Notes under the pieces: generated by a model
Seen by the model: the letters and a program-made list of their open reading frames with translations, nothing else
Databases searched by the model: none
Told to the model about the DNA's origin: nothing
Translations under genes and position numbers: made by a program
Assembly: GCF_905220565.1 (NCBI RefSeq)
Contig: NC_059405.1
Span: 1,674,001 to 1,738,000, forward strand
Origin: Melitaea cinxia
Lineage: Eukaryota; Arthropoda; Insecta; Lepidoptera; Nymphalidae
Direction: 5' to 3'
Length of the DNA: 64,000 nucleotides
Shown here: positions 1 to 14,190 of the stretch, piece by piece
Numbering within the stretch: position 1 is the stretch's first letter
Layout of the letters: each line of letters starts with the position of its first letter

Positions 1-120
1 CGATATGAAGCCCGGGGCATGGAAACATATGGGGAGTGAAATATTAAGAAACAGTAACGGTCAACAGTAACGCTAAGACCTGCCCAGATAGTGATGTTCT
101 ACTGCGCAAAGAGATGAATG

Positions 121-275
121 TTTTTTTTTTATGTCACTAGGTCGGCAAACAAGCGTACGGCTCACCTGATGGTAAGCGATTACCGTAGCTTATAGACGCC
201 TGCAACACCAGAAGCATCGCAAGCGCGTTGCCGACCCAATCCCCAATCCCCACCAGGAGCAGGAGGAGGAATGTA
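121..275 (+). repeat. GTCGGCAAACAAGCG repeat, partial copy
   Basis: GTCGGCAAACAAGCGTACGG, CACCTGATGGTAAGCGATTA, CAACACCAGAAGCATCGCAA and CGCGTTGCCGACCCAATCC. It has no tRNA-like boxes or terminal inverted repeats. It is the first of eight or more copies in this window and its class is undetermined. Confidence 0.65.
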
Positions 276-534
276 TTTTAAACTATCACGGAAGTTACGG
301 AGTAAACTCCAGTCGCATGTTGGAACTAATTTTTCATTCTTGTAGTGGAGTATTTGTGTTGTTAAAATAAACGTCACAATTTAAATACTCAAAATGACAC
401 GCGATTGTTTCATTAAAAATTAATAAAAATGCAAATATATGAAAATGATGTCGTGTTCGTACGCGTGATACGTCACACTAATTTCTTTTGCGTGTGTACT
501 TAAGGTCAAGTTTTTGATAATATTATTCATTTGT

Positions 535-840
535 AACATCCCGCTGGACTCTTTCTCTATGTAGGAGAAGGGTTGGAGCTTTATCCACCACACTGCTCCA
601 CTGCAGGTTGACGGATTTATTCCCTACCGTGGGTAACGATCGCTATCAAGTGTCTATGATATAACCGGGACCTATAGCTTAACGTGCTCTTTGAGGCACG
701 GTGGGGAGACCCACAACGACAGACATGCGAACCGGAAAGAAATATTTGTACAAATACAAATATCGGAATCAGGAATCGAACCCGCAAACTGTGGGTTTTG
801 TAGGCGATTACTCGCACCACTACACCAGAGGGGTCGTTCG
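535..840 (-). mobile_element. tRNA-derived SINE, type 1
   Basis: Read on the minus strand the head is CTCTGGTGTAGTGGTGCGAG (A box TGGTGTAGTGG) and the B box is GGTTCGATTCC, followed by a non-tRNA body and a tail ending in a GGATGTTACA-like motif. It is a complete copy. Confidence 0.75.
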
Positions 841-1097
841 TGAGTGGAATTTGTGAGTGGTAAACTTGTAATACTTACTTGTGCACTGTGTGTTAAAGGT
901 TAAAGATTTCAACCTTATACCATTCCACAAACGTACATACATACCTACATACATTGCGAGTTAATTCACTAACTCTTTTTAAGTATAAAACCATTTCAAT
1001 AACCAAAATGAAATTGCGATTAACTCTTTGAAGTGACATACTGATACGTGATACGTGACATCAAACATATCTTAAAACACCCGCCCGTAATTCACCT

Positions 1098-1230
1098 TTT
1101 ATACAAAAAAAAAAAACTAAATTGAAATCGCTTCATCCGTTCGCGAGCTACGGAGCCACAGACAGACAGACAGACAAACAGACTCGTCAAACTTATAACA
1201 CCCCTCTTTTTGCGTCGGGGGCTAAAAATG
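1098..1230 (+). repeat. Interspersed repeat fragment with CAGA-repeat
   Basis: TTCGCGAGCTACGGAGCCAC, a short GACA/CAGA run and CTTATAACACCCCTC with TTTGCGTCGGGGGCTAAAAA. This pattern recurs in many lepidopteran genomes. Confidence 0.5.
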
Positions 1231-1724
1231 TTATCAAAATCGTCTATTTTAATGCATGTTTTTTATTTTTATTTTTCGGAGCTCCATATTTCGACATTAG
1301 CAACCAATGTCTTGTTCACAAGACTGAAGTTTGCGGGTAGATCTTGACGGCTTTAGCCATAACGTACTACCTCATTTCTCGTACGTAAATAAATAACATG
1401 GTAAATATCCCGTTTTTGAATAATTATAGAAAAGAATTGAATATATTATAGAATATGAAGAAATGGAAAATAGTAAATAACAACGAAATTAAAACAATTT
1501 GTTGAGCCTTCAATACAATTTGTTACTTGGTTCACGATCACATCGATTGTCTTGAATTCTCCGGCGTTTGTAAATTATGCAAGCTACTGAAATATTTACT
1601 ATTATGGTGTATAAGTTGGCTTTAGTTTATTATTTACTGAAAATTCAAATTTATATTGCTTCTAAATAGTACTTTTACTACATATACATTATAAATGACA
1701 TAATATCGATCACTTTTACCTTGT

Positions 1725-1907
1725 AACATCTCACTGCTGGGCATGGGCCTCTTTCTCCATCTATACATACGGATATAATCCCTATGGTGAGCAACAATAA
1801 TATCATCCTAATAACATAACATCCACCTACCGGCATTCAAGCAGCGTGTCGATCAAGCTCCAATCTTTCTCCTATATGGAGAAAGAGGCCAGCTGTGGGA
1901 TGTTACG
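1725..1907. mobile_element. Two SINE type 1 tails in opposite orientation
   Basis: A minus-oriented tail (1725-1800) and a plus-oriented tail (about 1845-1907, TCCAATCTTTCTCCTATATG to GGGATGTTAC) flank about 45 bases. The heads are missing. Confidence 0.55.
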
Positions 1908-2887
1908 CGTTGAATGCGATGAGACAATATGTGATAATAGTTGCGAAAACGACGAATTTCTGATACAAAAAATCTAAGTTTATAAAGTTTCTTAGTTGAA
2001 TTCCAGTTTTTACCATTTTTTCGACTAAATTGATTCCTTTCTTCCTTCGAAATAAGTTTCCTGCGTTTAAACAACATGAAATATACCTATTGTATCTATT
2101 TAGATTCATAATAACTTACTGGGTCTAATACAAGGAACTCTAAAATTGGAATCAATCTGAAACCACGTAGTCGACAGGCTACTGAGCGTTGGCATAAAAC
2201 CTCATTACTGTATAATGGAAATCGTTCAGAATGTCATATGAGATAAAAGGAGTTCGCTAGGAAGGAGGTTAATTAAATACTTCGCCTCAGCTTAATTCTA
2301 TTTAGTCGCACGTTGGATGTAACATCAAACTTATTAAGGTGAATATGCTAACGATGTCATAGTTACGTAATCGTTTTTAGTATCAAATATATGTCAGTAT
2401 TTCCTGGTAGGTAATTTGAAATTTCGATATATCTTTCATCCGTTTTACAATTTATAAGATATACAATCAAGTGATCCAGCATCTAAAATATCTCAATCTC
2501 TTTCTACACTTATATCTCTACCTCTATTTTCCTCTGCCTAACTCAATAAACGCAAACAAATTTGTGATGAGAATTATGAAGCAATGACAATAGTAACATT
2601 AACGGCGACGATCGCAATATCTATACAAACATTTGTTTCTCTTTTCTTTCATTTCTAATCTAAATGTTTGAATTTGTCTTCATCATGCCTTGGAGAACAC
2701 TAAGAGACATCGGATTTATCAGAAATATAATTTCGGTCATCACTTCTTTTCTATATATATATATTTATTTATGAATACAGCATCAATCCAATATAGATCA
2801 TACGGTTTTCGCCAACCCGTGATATTTAGATGTTTTATTTTAATACATATATTTTTTTGATGTGAAAAATCTATATTAAAAATCTAT

Positions 2888-2962
2888 AGGCGAAAATAAA
2901 CCTGATTGTTGGTGTGGCGATACAGGCCATGGTGACGCATCGCCACACTATAGGATGGAATA
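2888..2962. repeat. Short GC-rich hairpin element, copy 1
   Basis: GTGGCGATACAGGCC followed by ATGGTGACGCATCGCCACAC forms an imperfect hairpin in AT-rich DNA, preceded by AATAAACCTGATTGTTGGT. Further copies are at 16075-16195. Confidence 0.6.
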
Positions 2963-3149
2963 TAGATATTATATATCGCGATTTACAAAAAAATGAATTA
3001 AAATGTATATAATTTTCAATAAAGAGAAAATATATTTTTTAAATATTTTACATCTACCAGACGTCACGTGACGGCTCTATGCCGACCCTATCCCTGACCT
3101 ATTATACTTGTGACCTCGTGAACTGTATTATTTTAGGTGTGACCATCTG

Positions 3150-3235
3150 TAAGTTTGAGGTACTTATCCAGTTGGGCTGCTCCAAATTTTGAGCAGTATA
3201 TTTTCAGCTGTACCCTACCTCAATGATATCGGCCT
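3150..3235 (+). repeat. GTCGGCAAACAAGCG repeat, distal fragment
   Basis: AGTTGGGCTGCTCCAAATTT, GAGCAGTATATTTTCAGCTG and CCCTACCTCA are the distal part seen intact in the 5.5 kb copy. Confidence 0.45.
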
Positions 3236-4907
3236 CCTCTACATCGACGAACGATGAAAGTAGAATTTTAAGCATTCATAATTTTAATAAATTTCCGCAT
3301 AATTAAGTCTTCTCGTAACAGGATTAGCTCTACTTTCAGCGAAATTAAATTTCATCAAAATTAAATGCAATTGTTCCAAAGCTAATCTCATTTAGTAATC
3401 GAATATAGTCTATAACTTTACCTTTTTGGGTATCATGTGAGTTTCCCTTAACAAGATTTAAGTAATTTTATAAGGCAATTTAAGTAATATGTACAGCTAT
3501 AAGGTCATGAGGTAAATCAAAACTCAATGAAAGTCGCTCTAACACTAAGCTTATTAAGATAATTGTAAGTATATATGCGGAAATATAGACATCACATGTT
3601 CAGTGCGGAAATGCAAGAGGGCAATTTTACAAGAACTAACCTGAATTAAAAGAGGAGATAATAATTAAAAGATAAAATAATAACGTACCGTACAATTGAG
3701 TTTTGCTGAATCTTCCTTATTCTTTCAAAATGGTAAATGCGAATATTAATGAGGGCAAAAAAATATTTGTCATTGTTTCATGCTTAATTTTATAACTCAT
3801 CCCGAAAATTTTGATACATCGCACAGTTCAAGTAAATAAGTAGAGATTCGAAACAAGACATGGCTTATGCACATTTTGTGTTAATATTTGGCAACTTTAA
3901 TAACACTTGAGTTTGGTTAAAAGTTTTTATTAATAAATGTTAGTACATGTATTATTATCTATACTAATATTATGAAGCTGATAAATTCAAATTTACTGCA
4001 AAATGTTTTAACATTTATATATATATCCACAAAAAACACAAATTTTTATGATTATATTCTTAGATCTGGGCATAGAAAAAAGGCTCATTCAACGACTCAT
4101 AACTCGTGACAACGAAAGGTCGTATCTTAGAAGGTATTAGAATAAAGGAAGGGAAGGAAAGATAACATACAAAAAACAAAACGCCCAAACACTACAAACA
4201 CTTATATTGGCCTATACAAATATTTGACTTGATCGAAGATCGAAGCAGCAAAATTAGGTTATGTTATAATATAAGTAGATACTAGGTCAACTTCACTGTT
4301 CCCTTTATGTTAACTACTATATTCTAATAATTATAACAGAAAATACGAGTACATACATATTTTACACACACTTAAAAATTGAATTTATGGGTTGTCTGGA
4401 AGAAATGGCTAATTAGCCATAAGTCCGCCCATTGTACTTCACTGTCTGTAACTATCTTTATGCTTTGTTTGTAATATATTTGTGGTGTACAATAAAATAT
4501 AAAATAAATAATAAAAATATTTAGGTCAGAAAAAAAATTTGGATAAACGCAAATATCTGCGAATAACAGATATAAGAAATACTTAAATTTAACCAACCTT
4601 TCCAAGTAATCTGAAAAAATTGAGCAATTCATAAGATTACTAGACTAACGCTAAATCGATTCCATTTATTGCAAGGATCGAAAAGTCTTTTACGGACCAA
4701 CTGTGATAAGGGTACTAGAATTGTCAGAAAACGAAAAAACTTTTCCTATAAATTCTTTCGGATATTAATTTCAAAGTTACGATTATTCTTTCATAACTTT
4801 TTATTCGGGAGAGCAATATTGATAAGTTATAGATAACCAAATTGATAGTGACAGAGAGCAAAAGGTATTCCACTTTTTTATCCTAGTAATAGAAAGAAGC
4901 AATTTTA

Positions 4908-5072
4908 GGGATGATCAGTCATTTTCGTCATAATAGGTGGTTTAGAGAGCTAATTTGTATACAATTTCACGATGTTATTACCTATTAAATTGGTAAGCCA
5001 GAAAAATCTCTAAACTAACCACCATGATGTCATTGATTTACAACTGATCAATCAAGGAGACAAAATTGATCC
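4908..5072. mobile_element. Candidate small MITE with imperfect inverted ends
   Basis: GATGATCAGTCATTTTCGTC and GTGGTTTAGAGAG on the left are mirrored by CTCTAAACTAACCACC and GATTTACAACTGATCAATC on the right, with several mismatches. Confidence 0.35.
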
Positions 5073-5308
5073 AATTGTAAGGTTCTGATGATCTACAATT
5101 ACACTGTTTACTCAAGTTAGAGATCTGGGTTTTAATTCAATAAGTTTTATGACGCCTATACAAAATTACTACTAACTTTTCCAAGTTTTCTCTCTCACAG
5201 AACTTTCTCTAATAAACCTAAGCCAGTCCAGTTCTTCAAATCGACTAGTGTACTTGTAATAAAGTTAGATTGTAAAGATTTTAATTAAATATGTGTTGTT
5301 TTTACCAG

Positions 5309-5412
5309 AAAAATGCGGTTCGTGATGCCTGGCTTCGTCGGCGATATACGCAACATGCCCTACGTGCGGCTACTGGTCATTATCACGGCTATGGCATTGT
5401 ACTTGACAATGG
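5309..5412 (+). CDS. KCNK1-like: K2P isoform A, first coding exon
   Basis: The ATG is at 5313. The exon codes for 33 residues plus one base, starting MRFVMPGFVG and ending in most of TM1 (RLLVIITAMALYLTM), and closes on a GTAAGT donor at 5413. A plausible acceptor (TTTTTACCAG) lies 4 bases before the ATG, so an upstream non-coding exon is likely; I could not locate it. The DNA may instead be transcribed directly from a nearby promoter. The cytosolic N-terminus is short, like that of human TWIK-1. Confidence 0.85.
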
Positions 5413-8400
5413 GTAAGTAGCTTGTTAGTAAAATGATGCAAATACTTCCCAAACATTTCCATATTTCTAGAGTATCAACATTTGTCACAAACTCACTTTA
5501 CCACACTGACTTTTTTTATACAACTAGGTCGGCAATAAAGCGTACCACTCACCTGATGGTAGGCAATTACCGTCGCTTAGGTATAGATGCCTGCAACACT
5601 AGAAGCATCGCAAGCGCGTTGCCCACCCTACCCCAATTCCATCGAGAAGCTCACCTTACTCACCAACAGGAACACAATACTACTTGAAAACAAGTAAGGT
5701 TAAGGTACTACCCCAGTTGGGCTGCTTCATATTTTGATCAGAATAAATATTTCCTGCTGTGCCCTACTTCAGTTTTATGTTCTTCCTCTAGTATCTATAA
5801 TCTTCCGTAAATCTTGCATAATTTAAGCAACCCCTTTCAATAGGTTTCCGTTATGGTTATAATTTAAATTTTTATTTTTAATTGAAAATTTTATTTAGAA
5901 AATAAGTCGGTTCAATACGAATTTATATTAGTTATCAAATGCTATCTTATTGTTCAATGTTACTTTAATTCAAAAAAGATTTACGCATTTTTAAATTTCG
6001 AATTCCGCATTCTAAATTGACATACGAGTATTACAAGCGTCGTTCTATGCTTCTGTTGTCTCTTTTGTTAAGATGCGGAGTTTTAGATTTTATTTTCTTT
6101 CTCAAAAACAGTAAGAACAGTAATCGACTGCCCTGATCTTTTTTTATTTTAATGTCACTAGGTCGGGAAACAAGCGTACGGCTCACCTGATGGTAAGCAA
6201 TTACCGTAGCTTATAGACACCTGCAACACCAGAAGCATCGCAAGCGCGTTGCCGACCCAATCCCCAATCCCCCCAGGAGCTCTGGTCACCTTACTCACCA
6301 ACAGAAACACAATACTGCTTGAAAACAGTATTATTCTAGGAGTAGGATCTACTGCATAAAATATTATTCAAAATACCGTCACTTGCTCTCGTAACAATAT
6401 TTACAAGCCGTTTATTATTTTCTTCTCGGGCAACTATCGATAAAATAGTATAATTGTTAGAGCTTGTCAGGCATGTAATAATATTAATTTTGATATCGAT
6501 TTGTTTCATAGGAGTGTCAGTACTGTACAGTATGAATGTCATGTCACACACTAGTAACTAGTATTGTTTAGCTTTATATAAATTAATAAAATTATTCTTA
6601 GTAGAAATATTCAGTTTAGTTGTTTTTCAGTTTAGTAGTTTCAGTATGTGTAGCGTTATTAGCTTTTTAGTTTTCTATTATGCAATATATAATAATTATT
6701 ATAAGTTGTAAACTGTCCAAATACAATAAAATTAAAATATAAAATTTCTTTTAGTATAAATTTGTGTATAATTTCCTAAAGCTATTCAATTTCCTACTAA
6801 GATTATTTGAGGATGATTCCTATTAAGTATCCAAATCAAGATTGTCGTTTATTTAAGTGAACCTCTGTTTATGATTTTTTAATGCCATGGACAAGTGTTA
6901 ACCGTCAGCCAATTTCAGTTTTATTAGATCTCAGGGACACCACTTGAGACTAGCACTTCAGTCTCGTCACGCTGAATATTTTATATATTTTGAATAAAAT
7001 CGTATGATTGATGATTAATTACGTTGATGAATGATTTATTAAAGATCATTGACGTCATTGTTTTTATTTTAATAATGGATTAAATACCCATTTTTTACAT
7101 TTAATAAAATTAAAATAGAGATATTTTTAATTTTTTATTAATTGTAATAAATAAAAGCAGTCTTTTAGTAGATGAGACCGTAGGAGATCGACTCTCGCCG
7201 ATCTGATAATTAAATAAATAAATAGATAATAATAAATAGATATCTACACAATACACACACGGTCGTCTGTTCCTAAAGTAAACAACTTAATTCTTGTGTT
7301 ATAGGTAACAGCCGACTGGTATATAGCTACATTTTTTTTTTCGAGAAACATACTTATAAATAAAACATATATAAATATATAAATAAATATTTATATTACA
7401 CCCAGACTCGGGGTGGGAATCGAACCCACAACCCTCGGAGCAGAAAGCAGGGTCACTACAAACTGCGCCAACGGGCTAGTCAAATTCGATGAGACATATT
7501 TTTTATCAAATATCATTTATAAACAAATATACCAATGATAGCTTCAACATAGCAGCTGCACGCCACCTGACCGATGAGTGTAATCGAGCGCGCCAACCTA
7601 AGGTTGGAACGTATTAAAATCTTTTTAGTAATTTTCGGTTTTATTATTTAAAGCAAAACCAAACTTTTTGGTCTCTTTATGTTATACGATACTTCTCTTT
7701 ATGATATAAGATACATAATTATCAATTCATATATGTGTTTATATATTTTTCTGTTTTAGGTGCGTCAGTTTTCCAAGCCCTGGAAGGCCCGGTAGAACAA
7801 GAGATAGAGGAGCACATGGCCAAAGTTAAAATGGACTTCCTAAAAGATCACCCCTGTGTCTCTTGTAAGTAAATTAGACAAAAAGTCAATGTCCATCCTG
7901 AGACGGACAATAAACTTGGCATTATATAAAAAAAATTAACGCAATTTACACAAGCTTACTTCATCGTAAATACATTAAGTAGATCATAAGTAATTGTATT
8001 TAGGTATTTGTTGTATTATTTTGTGGGGTAGGTCCAGGTCTAAGGAATAGTGACACAATTGCGGTGTTTGATGTACAAACAAAGTAAAATGACCTATAGG
8101 TGGGGGACAGGTATGTACGTGAATGAGGATAGATAAAATGATATAGGTGTATATGCGTAAGTATGTTATGTAATGAAATGTATTGTGTGAGTGTAAGTGT
8201 ATGTATACATTAATAATTGTGTTTGCTCGCAAACGAAAAAAAACCGACTTCAATTACATCGACGAGTAATACAACGTAGATCGACGAAAAAATAGTCAAG
8301 TAACTACGCGTTATCAAAGATTACTCAAAAAGTGGTTATCAGATCTCAATAAAATTTATATGTGTAACATACATAAAAAAAATACAGTCGAATCGAGAAC

Positions 8401-11400
8401 CTCCTCCTTTTTTGGAAGTCGGTTAAAAAAACCTGTCGATTTGTAGTTCCAATGACTAGTGGTCGCCTAGTGGTCGAAATTCGACCATAATTAATTTAAA
8501 TTATAAGTTTGATCATTATTAAGGTTCTGTTGACAAAGACTATACTTTTATAATAACACAACACAAAATAGTGTATATGCGTGTGTGTCAAATACAAGGT
8601 AGTGTGTGTAATGTTTTTTTTTACTGATTTAATGTATTTGTTAGTATAGTTTATAAAATATTAGCATTCTGTACTCCTTCTCTATATAAGCTGTCAGTGT
8701 GCAAAATTTCATATTCCGTCTACGCAATTTGTGTAAAAAGGGGTACAAAGTTTTTGCTTTACGTATGAATATAACACAAATCGCCTGTGGTATAATAATG
8801 CATGTTTAAAAAAAAAATACAGTCGAATTGAGAACCTCCTCCTTTTTTGGAAGTCGGTTAACAAAAGGCATGGGCATTTGAGCCCGTCGATGTAAATTTT
8901 AAATTAAAAAAATAATAATTGTATTTTGTTGCATACTTACGTTTACTGTATATATAAATATTGTTGTTCTTTAGGCAAAACATTTCTACGACATAAGATT
9001 GTAGAAGGATATGGACATTAATTCGCCATACCGTTTTACTGTAGATTGGCGGATGTAAATCCCTCAGAACCTATCCTAAGACGCATACACTTCCATACTA
9101 CATTATAGTTAACTACCGAGTGTGATTAAATTTAAATGTAACGTTTAAAAATTTAGCTATGTTATAGACACATGTTACAGATTGTTCGTAATTATACTTT
9201 TTTCTCGTTAAAATAAAAGAAGAAAAAAATAATCTCCATAAACTTTGGTAATCCTTATTTAAACTTTTCGTAGCGGATAAAGTTTTATTTCAAATAATCT
9301 CACACAGTAAGACATAAAAAGTGTAACAATCCCATATTATTAATAAATTTTTTAATATGTGTATTAATAGTTATAAACTTCTGAGCTGTGATTCGGCTGT
9401 GCAGCCAAGTTTAGTCTAAATTTCTAAATATTTGATGATACTCTTGATGTATAATCGTGTTATTAATTATTTATCTTTGTCGCATGTGGTACCATCTGTT
9501 GGTTCGCAGTAGAATCTTCGAAGAATTACCATCTACTAAAATTTCCATATTACATCATCATCATTATCACATCAGTCTTTCGCAGTCCACTACTGGACAT
9601 AGACGTCCACAAGTTCACGCCAAAAATGGCGTGAACTGGTGTGTTTTGCCCATAGTCACCACGCTGGGCAGGCGGGTCGATGAGCGCAGGGCTGGCTTTA
9701 TCGGACCGAAGACGCTGCTGATCGTCTTCGGCCTGTGTATTTCAAAGCCAGCAGTTGGATGGTTATCCCGCTATCGGTCCGCATCTTAAGTTCCAAAGTA
9801 GTAATGGAATTGTGTTATCCCTTAGTCGCCTCTTACGACACCCATGGGAAGAGAGGGGGTCATATTACATACAATTAATAAATACTGAAATACTAAATCA
9901 CGGCTATTTTAAAATTTGAATCGAAATTATTATAATTCATTATAAAAACAATTTAAAAAAGAATTGAGGAAAAAACGAGAAATAATTTAAAATTTTTGAT
10001 AATGTTAAATGGTGCTAAAAGTCGCATTAAAGCCAGCCGTCGTAGATACAAATATTTGTTCGTAATCTGTGTGTGTCATGATCTCGTATGTATATCAAAC
10101 ATTAAAGTAAAGCGTGTGAAATCACGTGCCTCATTTGTTGAAGCAATTATATGCCATTAAACTTTTTATCGAAGCCCCGATAAGTATAACCATTTCCTTT
10201 ATAATTAACTTAGACCAAAGTACGTAGCGATATTGTCACAACTAATGTCATTCCGTGTACACAACATTATCGAACACGCGACAGTGATACTTTTGTTTAT
10301 AACAATGTTGATTTGTTTATATAGTATTTTACCATATATATTGTGTTTATTTGACACAAGTACGCAGAAGTACCCTATAGCTAGCTACAATGAGGTGGGA
10401 CACAGCAGAAAATATCCTGCTCAAATCTGGAGTAGCCCGACTGGGGAAGTAAAGTACCTCGACCTTACAGAAGATCATAGCTAAATAATACTGCTTTCAA
10501 GCTGTGTTGTGTTTCTGTGGTGACTAAGGTGACCAGAGCTCCTGGGGGTGATTGGGGGTAAGGTCGACAACGAGCTTGCGATGTTCCTTATGTTCCAGGC
10601 GTCTATAAGCTACAATAAGCGCTTACCATCAAGTGAGCTTAAAGGCGGACCTTCCGAGGTTAAAGGCGGAGGCCTGTTAGTTATTCATGTGCAGGGTAAA
10701 AAAAAATTAATAACCAGTTAAACAGGCCTTAAATAAATAATGACGGCCTTATGATAACAAAGGTTTTATTAGGTTTTATTTATAATTAGCTTCTGCCCGC
10801 CACTCCGTCCGCGTGGAATAGGAGTAATTCTGTCATACATGATTTTTGCGAAACTTTAACTGTTTTCGCAGCGCATGCAGCGGAAGCTCTCAAAAGGAAA
10901 AAAAACGATTTTGAAACATTTTTCATTGGTGCTCCGCTCCTATTGGTCTTAGCCTGATGATATACAGCCTATAGCCTTCCTCGATAAATGAACTATCTAA
11001 CACTGAAAGATGTTTTTAAATCTGACCATTATTCCTGAGATTAGCGCGTTCAAGTAAACAAACAAATAAACAAACTCTTTATACACACACACACTTCAGC
11101 CTAATACAGTCCACTGCTGGACATAGGTCTTTACAAGTTCGTGCGAAAAATGGCGTGAAACTCATGTGTTTAGCCCATAGTCACCAAGCTGGGCAGGCGG
11201 GTTGGTGACCGCAGGGCTGGTTTTGTCGCAACGAAGACGCTGCTTCCAGTATTCGGCCTGTGTATTTCAAAGCCAGCAGTTGGACGGTTACCCCGTCATC
11301 GGTCGGCTTTTTAAGTTCAAAGGTGATAGTGGAACCGTGTTATCCCTCAACAACAAACTCTTCAGCTGTATAATATTAGTACAGATTCTAGGGTGACAAA

Positions 11401-14119
11401 CAAGTGTACACTACTCATGATGGAAAGCGGACAGCCATAGCCTATTCTTGCTGTTCCGTACCTCAAAGCAATTGAATGAAGAAATTAAAACTTCTCCAAT
11501 TTGAAGATAATACGGAAATAATTACGAAAACAATTTAAAGGTAAATTTTTTTAAACGTACATGAAAGCAAAATTAATAATTAAATAATTTAAGTGGTAAA
11601 AGCATTGGGTAAAAGTATTATTTAAATCAATCGAGATCTAGTTATGAAAAAAATAATAGTATAAATAATAAAAATAAAACTTTTCTCTTCATTAACATCA
11701 GCTTCTGACCGCGACCGATCTCGGTTTTCTATCCCAGTATTAAATATCTTGGAACTCGTGAAATGGATAAATAAACTAGTAAGTTACTTTCATTGTTTCG
11801 TGTGTTAATGCGGGTACATTTTAGTTGTCAGTTAACGGGGCTATTTTTAAAAAGATATTATGGGGGTAATTTCGTATTTTTGGACCAATCCGGAGAAATT
11901 ATTTATTGAATATTCAGTACTTTTTTATTGAGAAAGGTAAGTAAGGTAGTAAAAAAAAGGTACACGAAAACACTGTGTCGAGGGTCCAGAAACACACAAA
12001 TAAATACACAAGCACAAATGCCCAGACATCGCAAACATCTGTTTGGCCAACACAAATGTATACCATAAGGGATCGAACCCGGGACAATCAACAAAATAGC
12101 CATAATTCACCTTTGCGCTAACACGTCGTCCAAAATGTACCTAAATACATTAGAAACAACCTGTTTTTGATACGAACTAAATGACTTAAAAAGGTAACAA
12201 ATCCCATACAATCCCTTGTATTGACGCACGGGCACTTAGATTGATTGTAATCTCCCGCTGTTTTGTCTCCATCAAGCGATATTAAGATAAAACAACAAAA
12301 GCTAGACATTACTCGGACAGAAAGGCTGGTGTTACTGTTATTGGCTTTTAAGACAATTGATATTTATCTTGCCCACTAATCTTTATTATTTACAATTGTA
12401 ACTAAGGTTTTGAAATGTCTGTCTCAGTCGCGACACAAGGTTGAACGGTTTTGGATGAAAGTAAAGATAGATAAGTTAAATTCTGGAATAGCATAGGTTA
12501 TTTCTTAGAGGTCGACCATTAATCACGTGGCATTTTTAACAATATTTTGACCTCCCTTCGGTGATATGTCATGAGGTTTAAATCCCCTCCTCCTATACTG
12601 GTGAATACAAGACGAAATCGTTACGAAAAGTGTGATCGGGTGAGGCGAACGGAGCAAGAGAGAGGTGCGAACACACATTTTCTTTCTCTCTTTCTCTCAT
12701 AGCCAGTTACGTTTCGTACATCTAAGACACAGTGCAGGCCTATTGTGCAAATCTATTCCTAAAGAAGTTTTACTTCAGTCGTATGGTCTAAAGCACAGTA
12801 CCTGATTAAATATTTGAAAATTTAGAACCATGATACAAATTTCTAAAAAAAATAACAGACATCAAGGTTGCGGGGGTTGTTGGTTGTTTGTTTGGTTTAG
12901 AATTCGCGTGTTCAACGAAAAATAAATACACACGATATTACATTACAGCCCCGTCCATTCCTCGTGCTATTTCGTGATTTTTCCGAACTCCTCCAGCTAG
13001 CTTCGCGTGATTATAGGACGACCCCTTGTGCCGTATTAAAAAAAATACATAAACAACGGTGCTACTTACAATTAGATAGAGCATAAGCTTGACTAACATC
13101 GTAGTGGTTTCAATAAAAAAAAATTATATAGAGATATAGTTGTGTAGATATAGTTGTTTTCATTAGAATACATTTTTTTACAGAGCAAATGATCGAAATA
13201 TTTTTTTTCTCAAAATAGTAGTTTAAGGGTCAGAGAAGGGCAAAAGCTACTTTTTATTCCAGAACAATGGACGGTTTCTATGGAATGGTAAAATTGATAA
13301 AAGTCGTAAAATGGTTAAAATCTGTTTTTCTCAAAAAGGTTGTTGAAGTAATTTGACATGATAAAGTAAGTCAATAAAATTGTAAAATAATTATACCATT
13401 CACGTGAACGAAGTTCGATTACGAAGAGTAATTTCTGTAGGAAATACCTTGTGGTGGCACGAGTATATACAGTAATATAATTGTAGACGTAATTATAATA
13501 AGTACGTCAACTTTAAAATTATATGTATAGAAAACATTTCTAAGTTTGTAATAACATGTTCTAAACAAACACACACAGAAGCTAGCAGTATCTTAATAAT
13601 GTATACTAGCTGAATCCGCAAACGTTGTTTTGCCATAATGTATTATATTATAAGCCCCTTATAACTTGGGGGTATAAAAAATTGTATGTTGGCCGATTCT
13701 CAGACCTACCCGATATGCACATAATTGTGTTTGCAGGCAAACGAAGAAAAACCGACTTTAATTATATCGATAAGTAATACAACGTAGGTAGACGAAAAAA
13801 TAGTCAAGTAAATACGCATTATCAAAGATTACTCCAAAATTTGTAATCAGATCTCGATGAAATTTAAATGTGACCACATGATAAACATCGGCTTTCGATT
13901 TAATTAAAAATCATTAAAATCGGTACACCCAGTAAAAAGTTATGCGGATTTTCTAGAGTTTGCCTCGATTTCTCTGGGATCCCATCATCAGATCCTGATT
14001 TCCTTATCATGGTACTAAACTAGGGATATCTCCTTTCCAACAAAAAAAGAATTATCAAAATCGGTTTATAAACGATGGAGTTATCTCCGAACATATATAT
14101 ATATATATATATACTTATT

Positions 14120-14190
<71 letters not shown>

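Larger units (their letters stand above)
1908..4907. other. AT-rich upstream DNA
   Basis: No gene is seen. Apart from the hairpin element at 2.9 kb and the repeat fragment at 3.15 kb it holds no structure I recognise. An undetected 5' non-coding exon of the K2P gene could lie here. Confidence 0.35.

Noticed and set aside
617..820. Minus-strand frame of 67 codons
   Set aside because: It lies wholly inside a tRNA-derived SINE. The same applies to frames at 16565-16753, 39762-40080 and 46090-46347.
9457..9789. Plus-strand frame of 110 codons
   Set aside because: It overlaps a non-LTR repeat bounded by a 10 bp target duplication. The related frame at 58788-59030 is the same repeat in the other orientation.
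10233..10484. Plus-strand frame of 83 codons with hydrophobic N-terminus
   Set aside because: Its second half lies in an inverted interspersed repeat. There is no family resemblance and no splice or promoter support.
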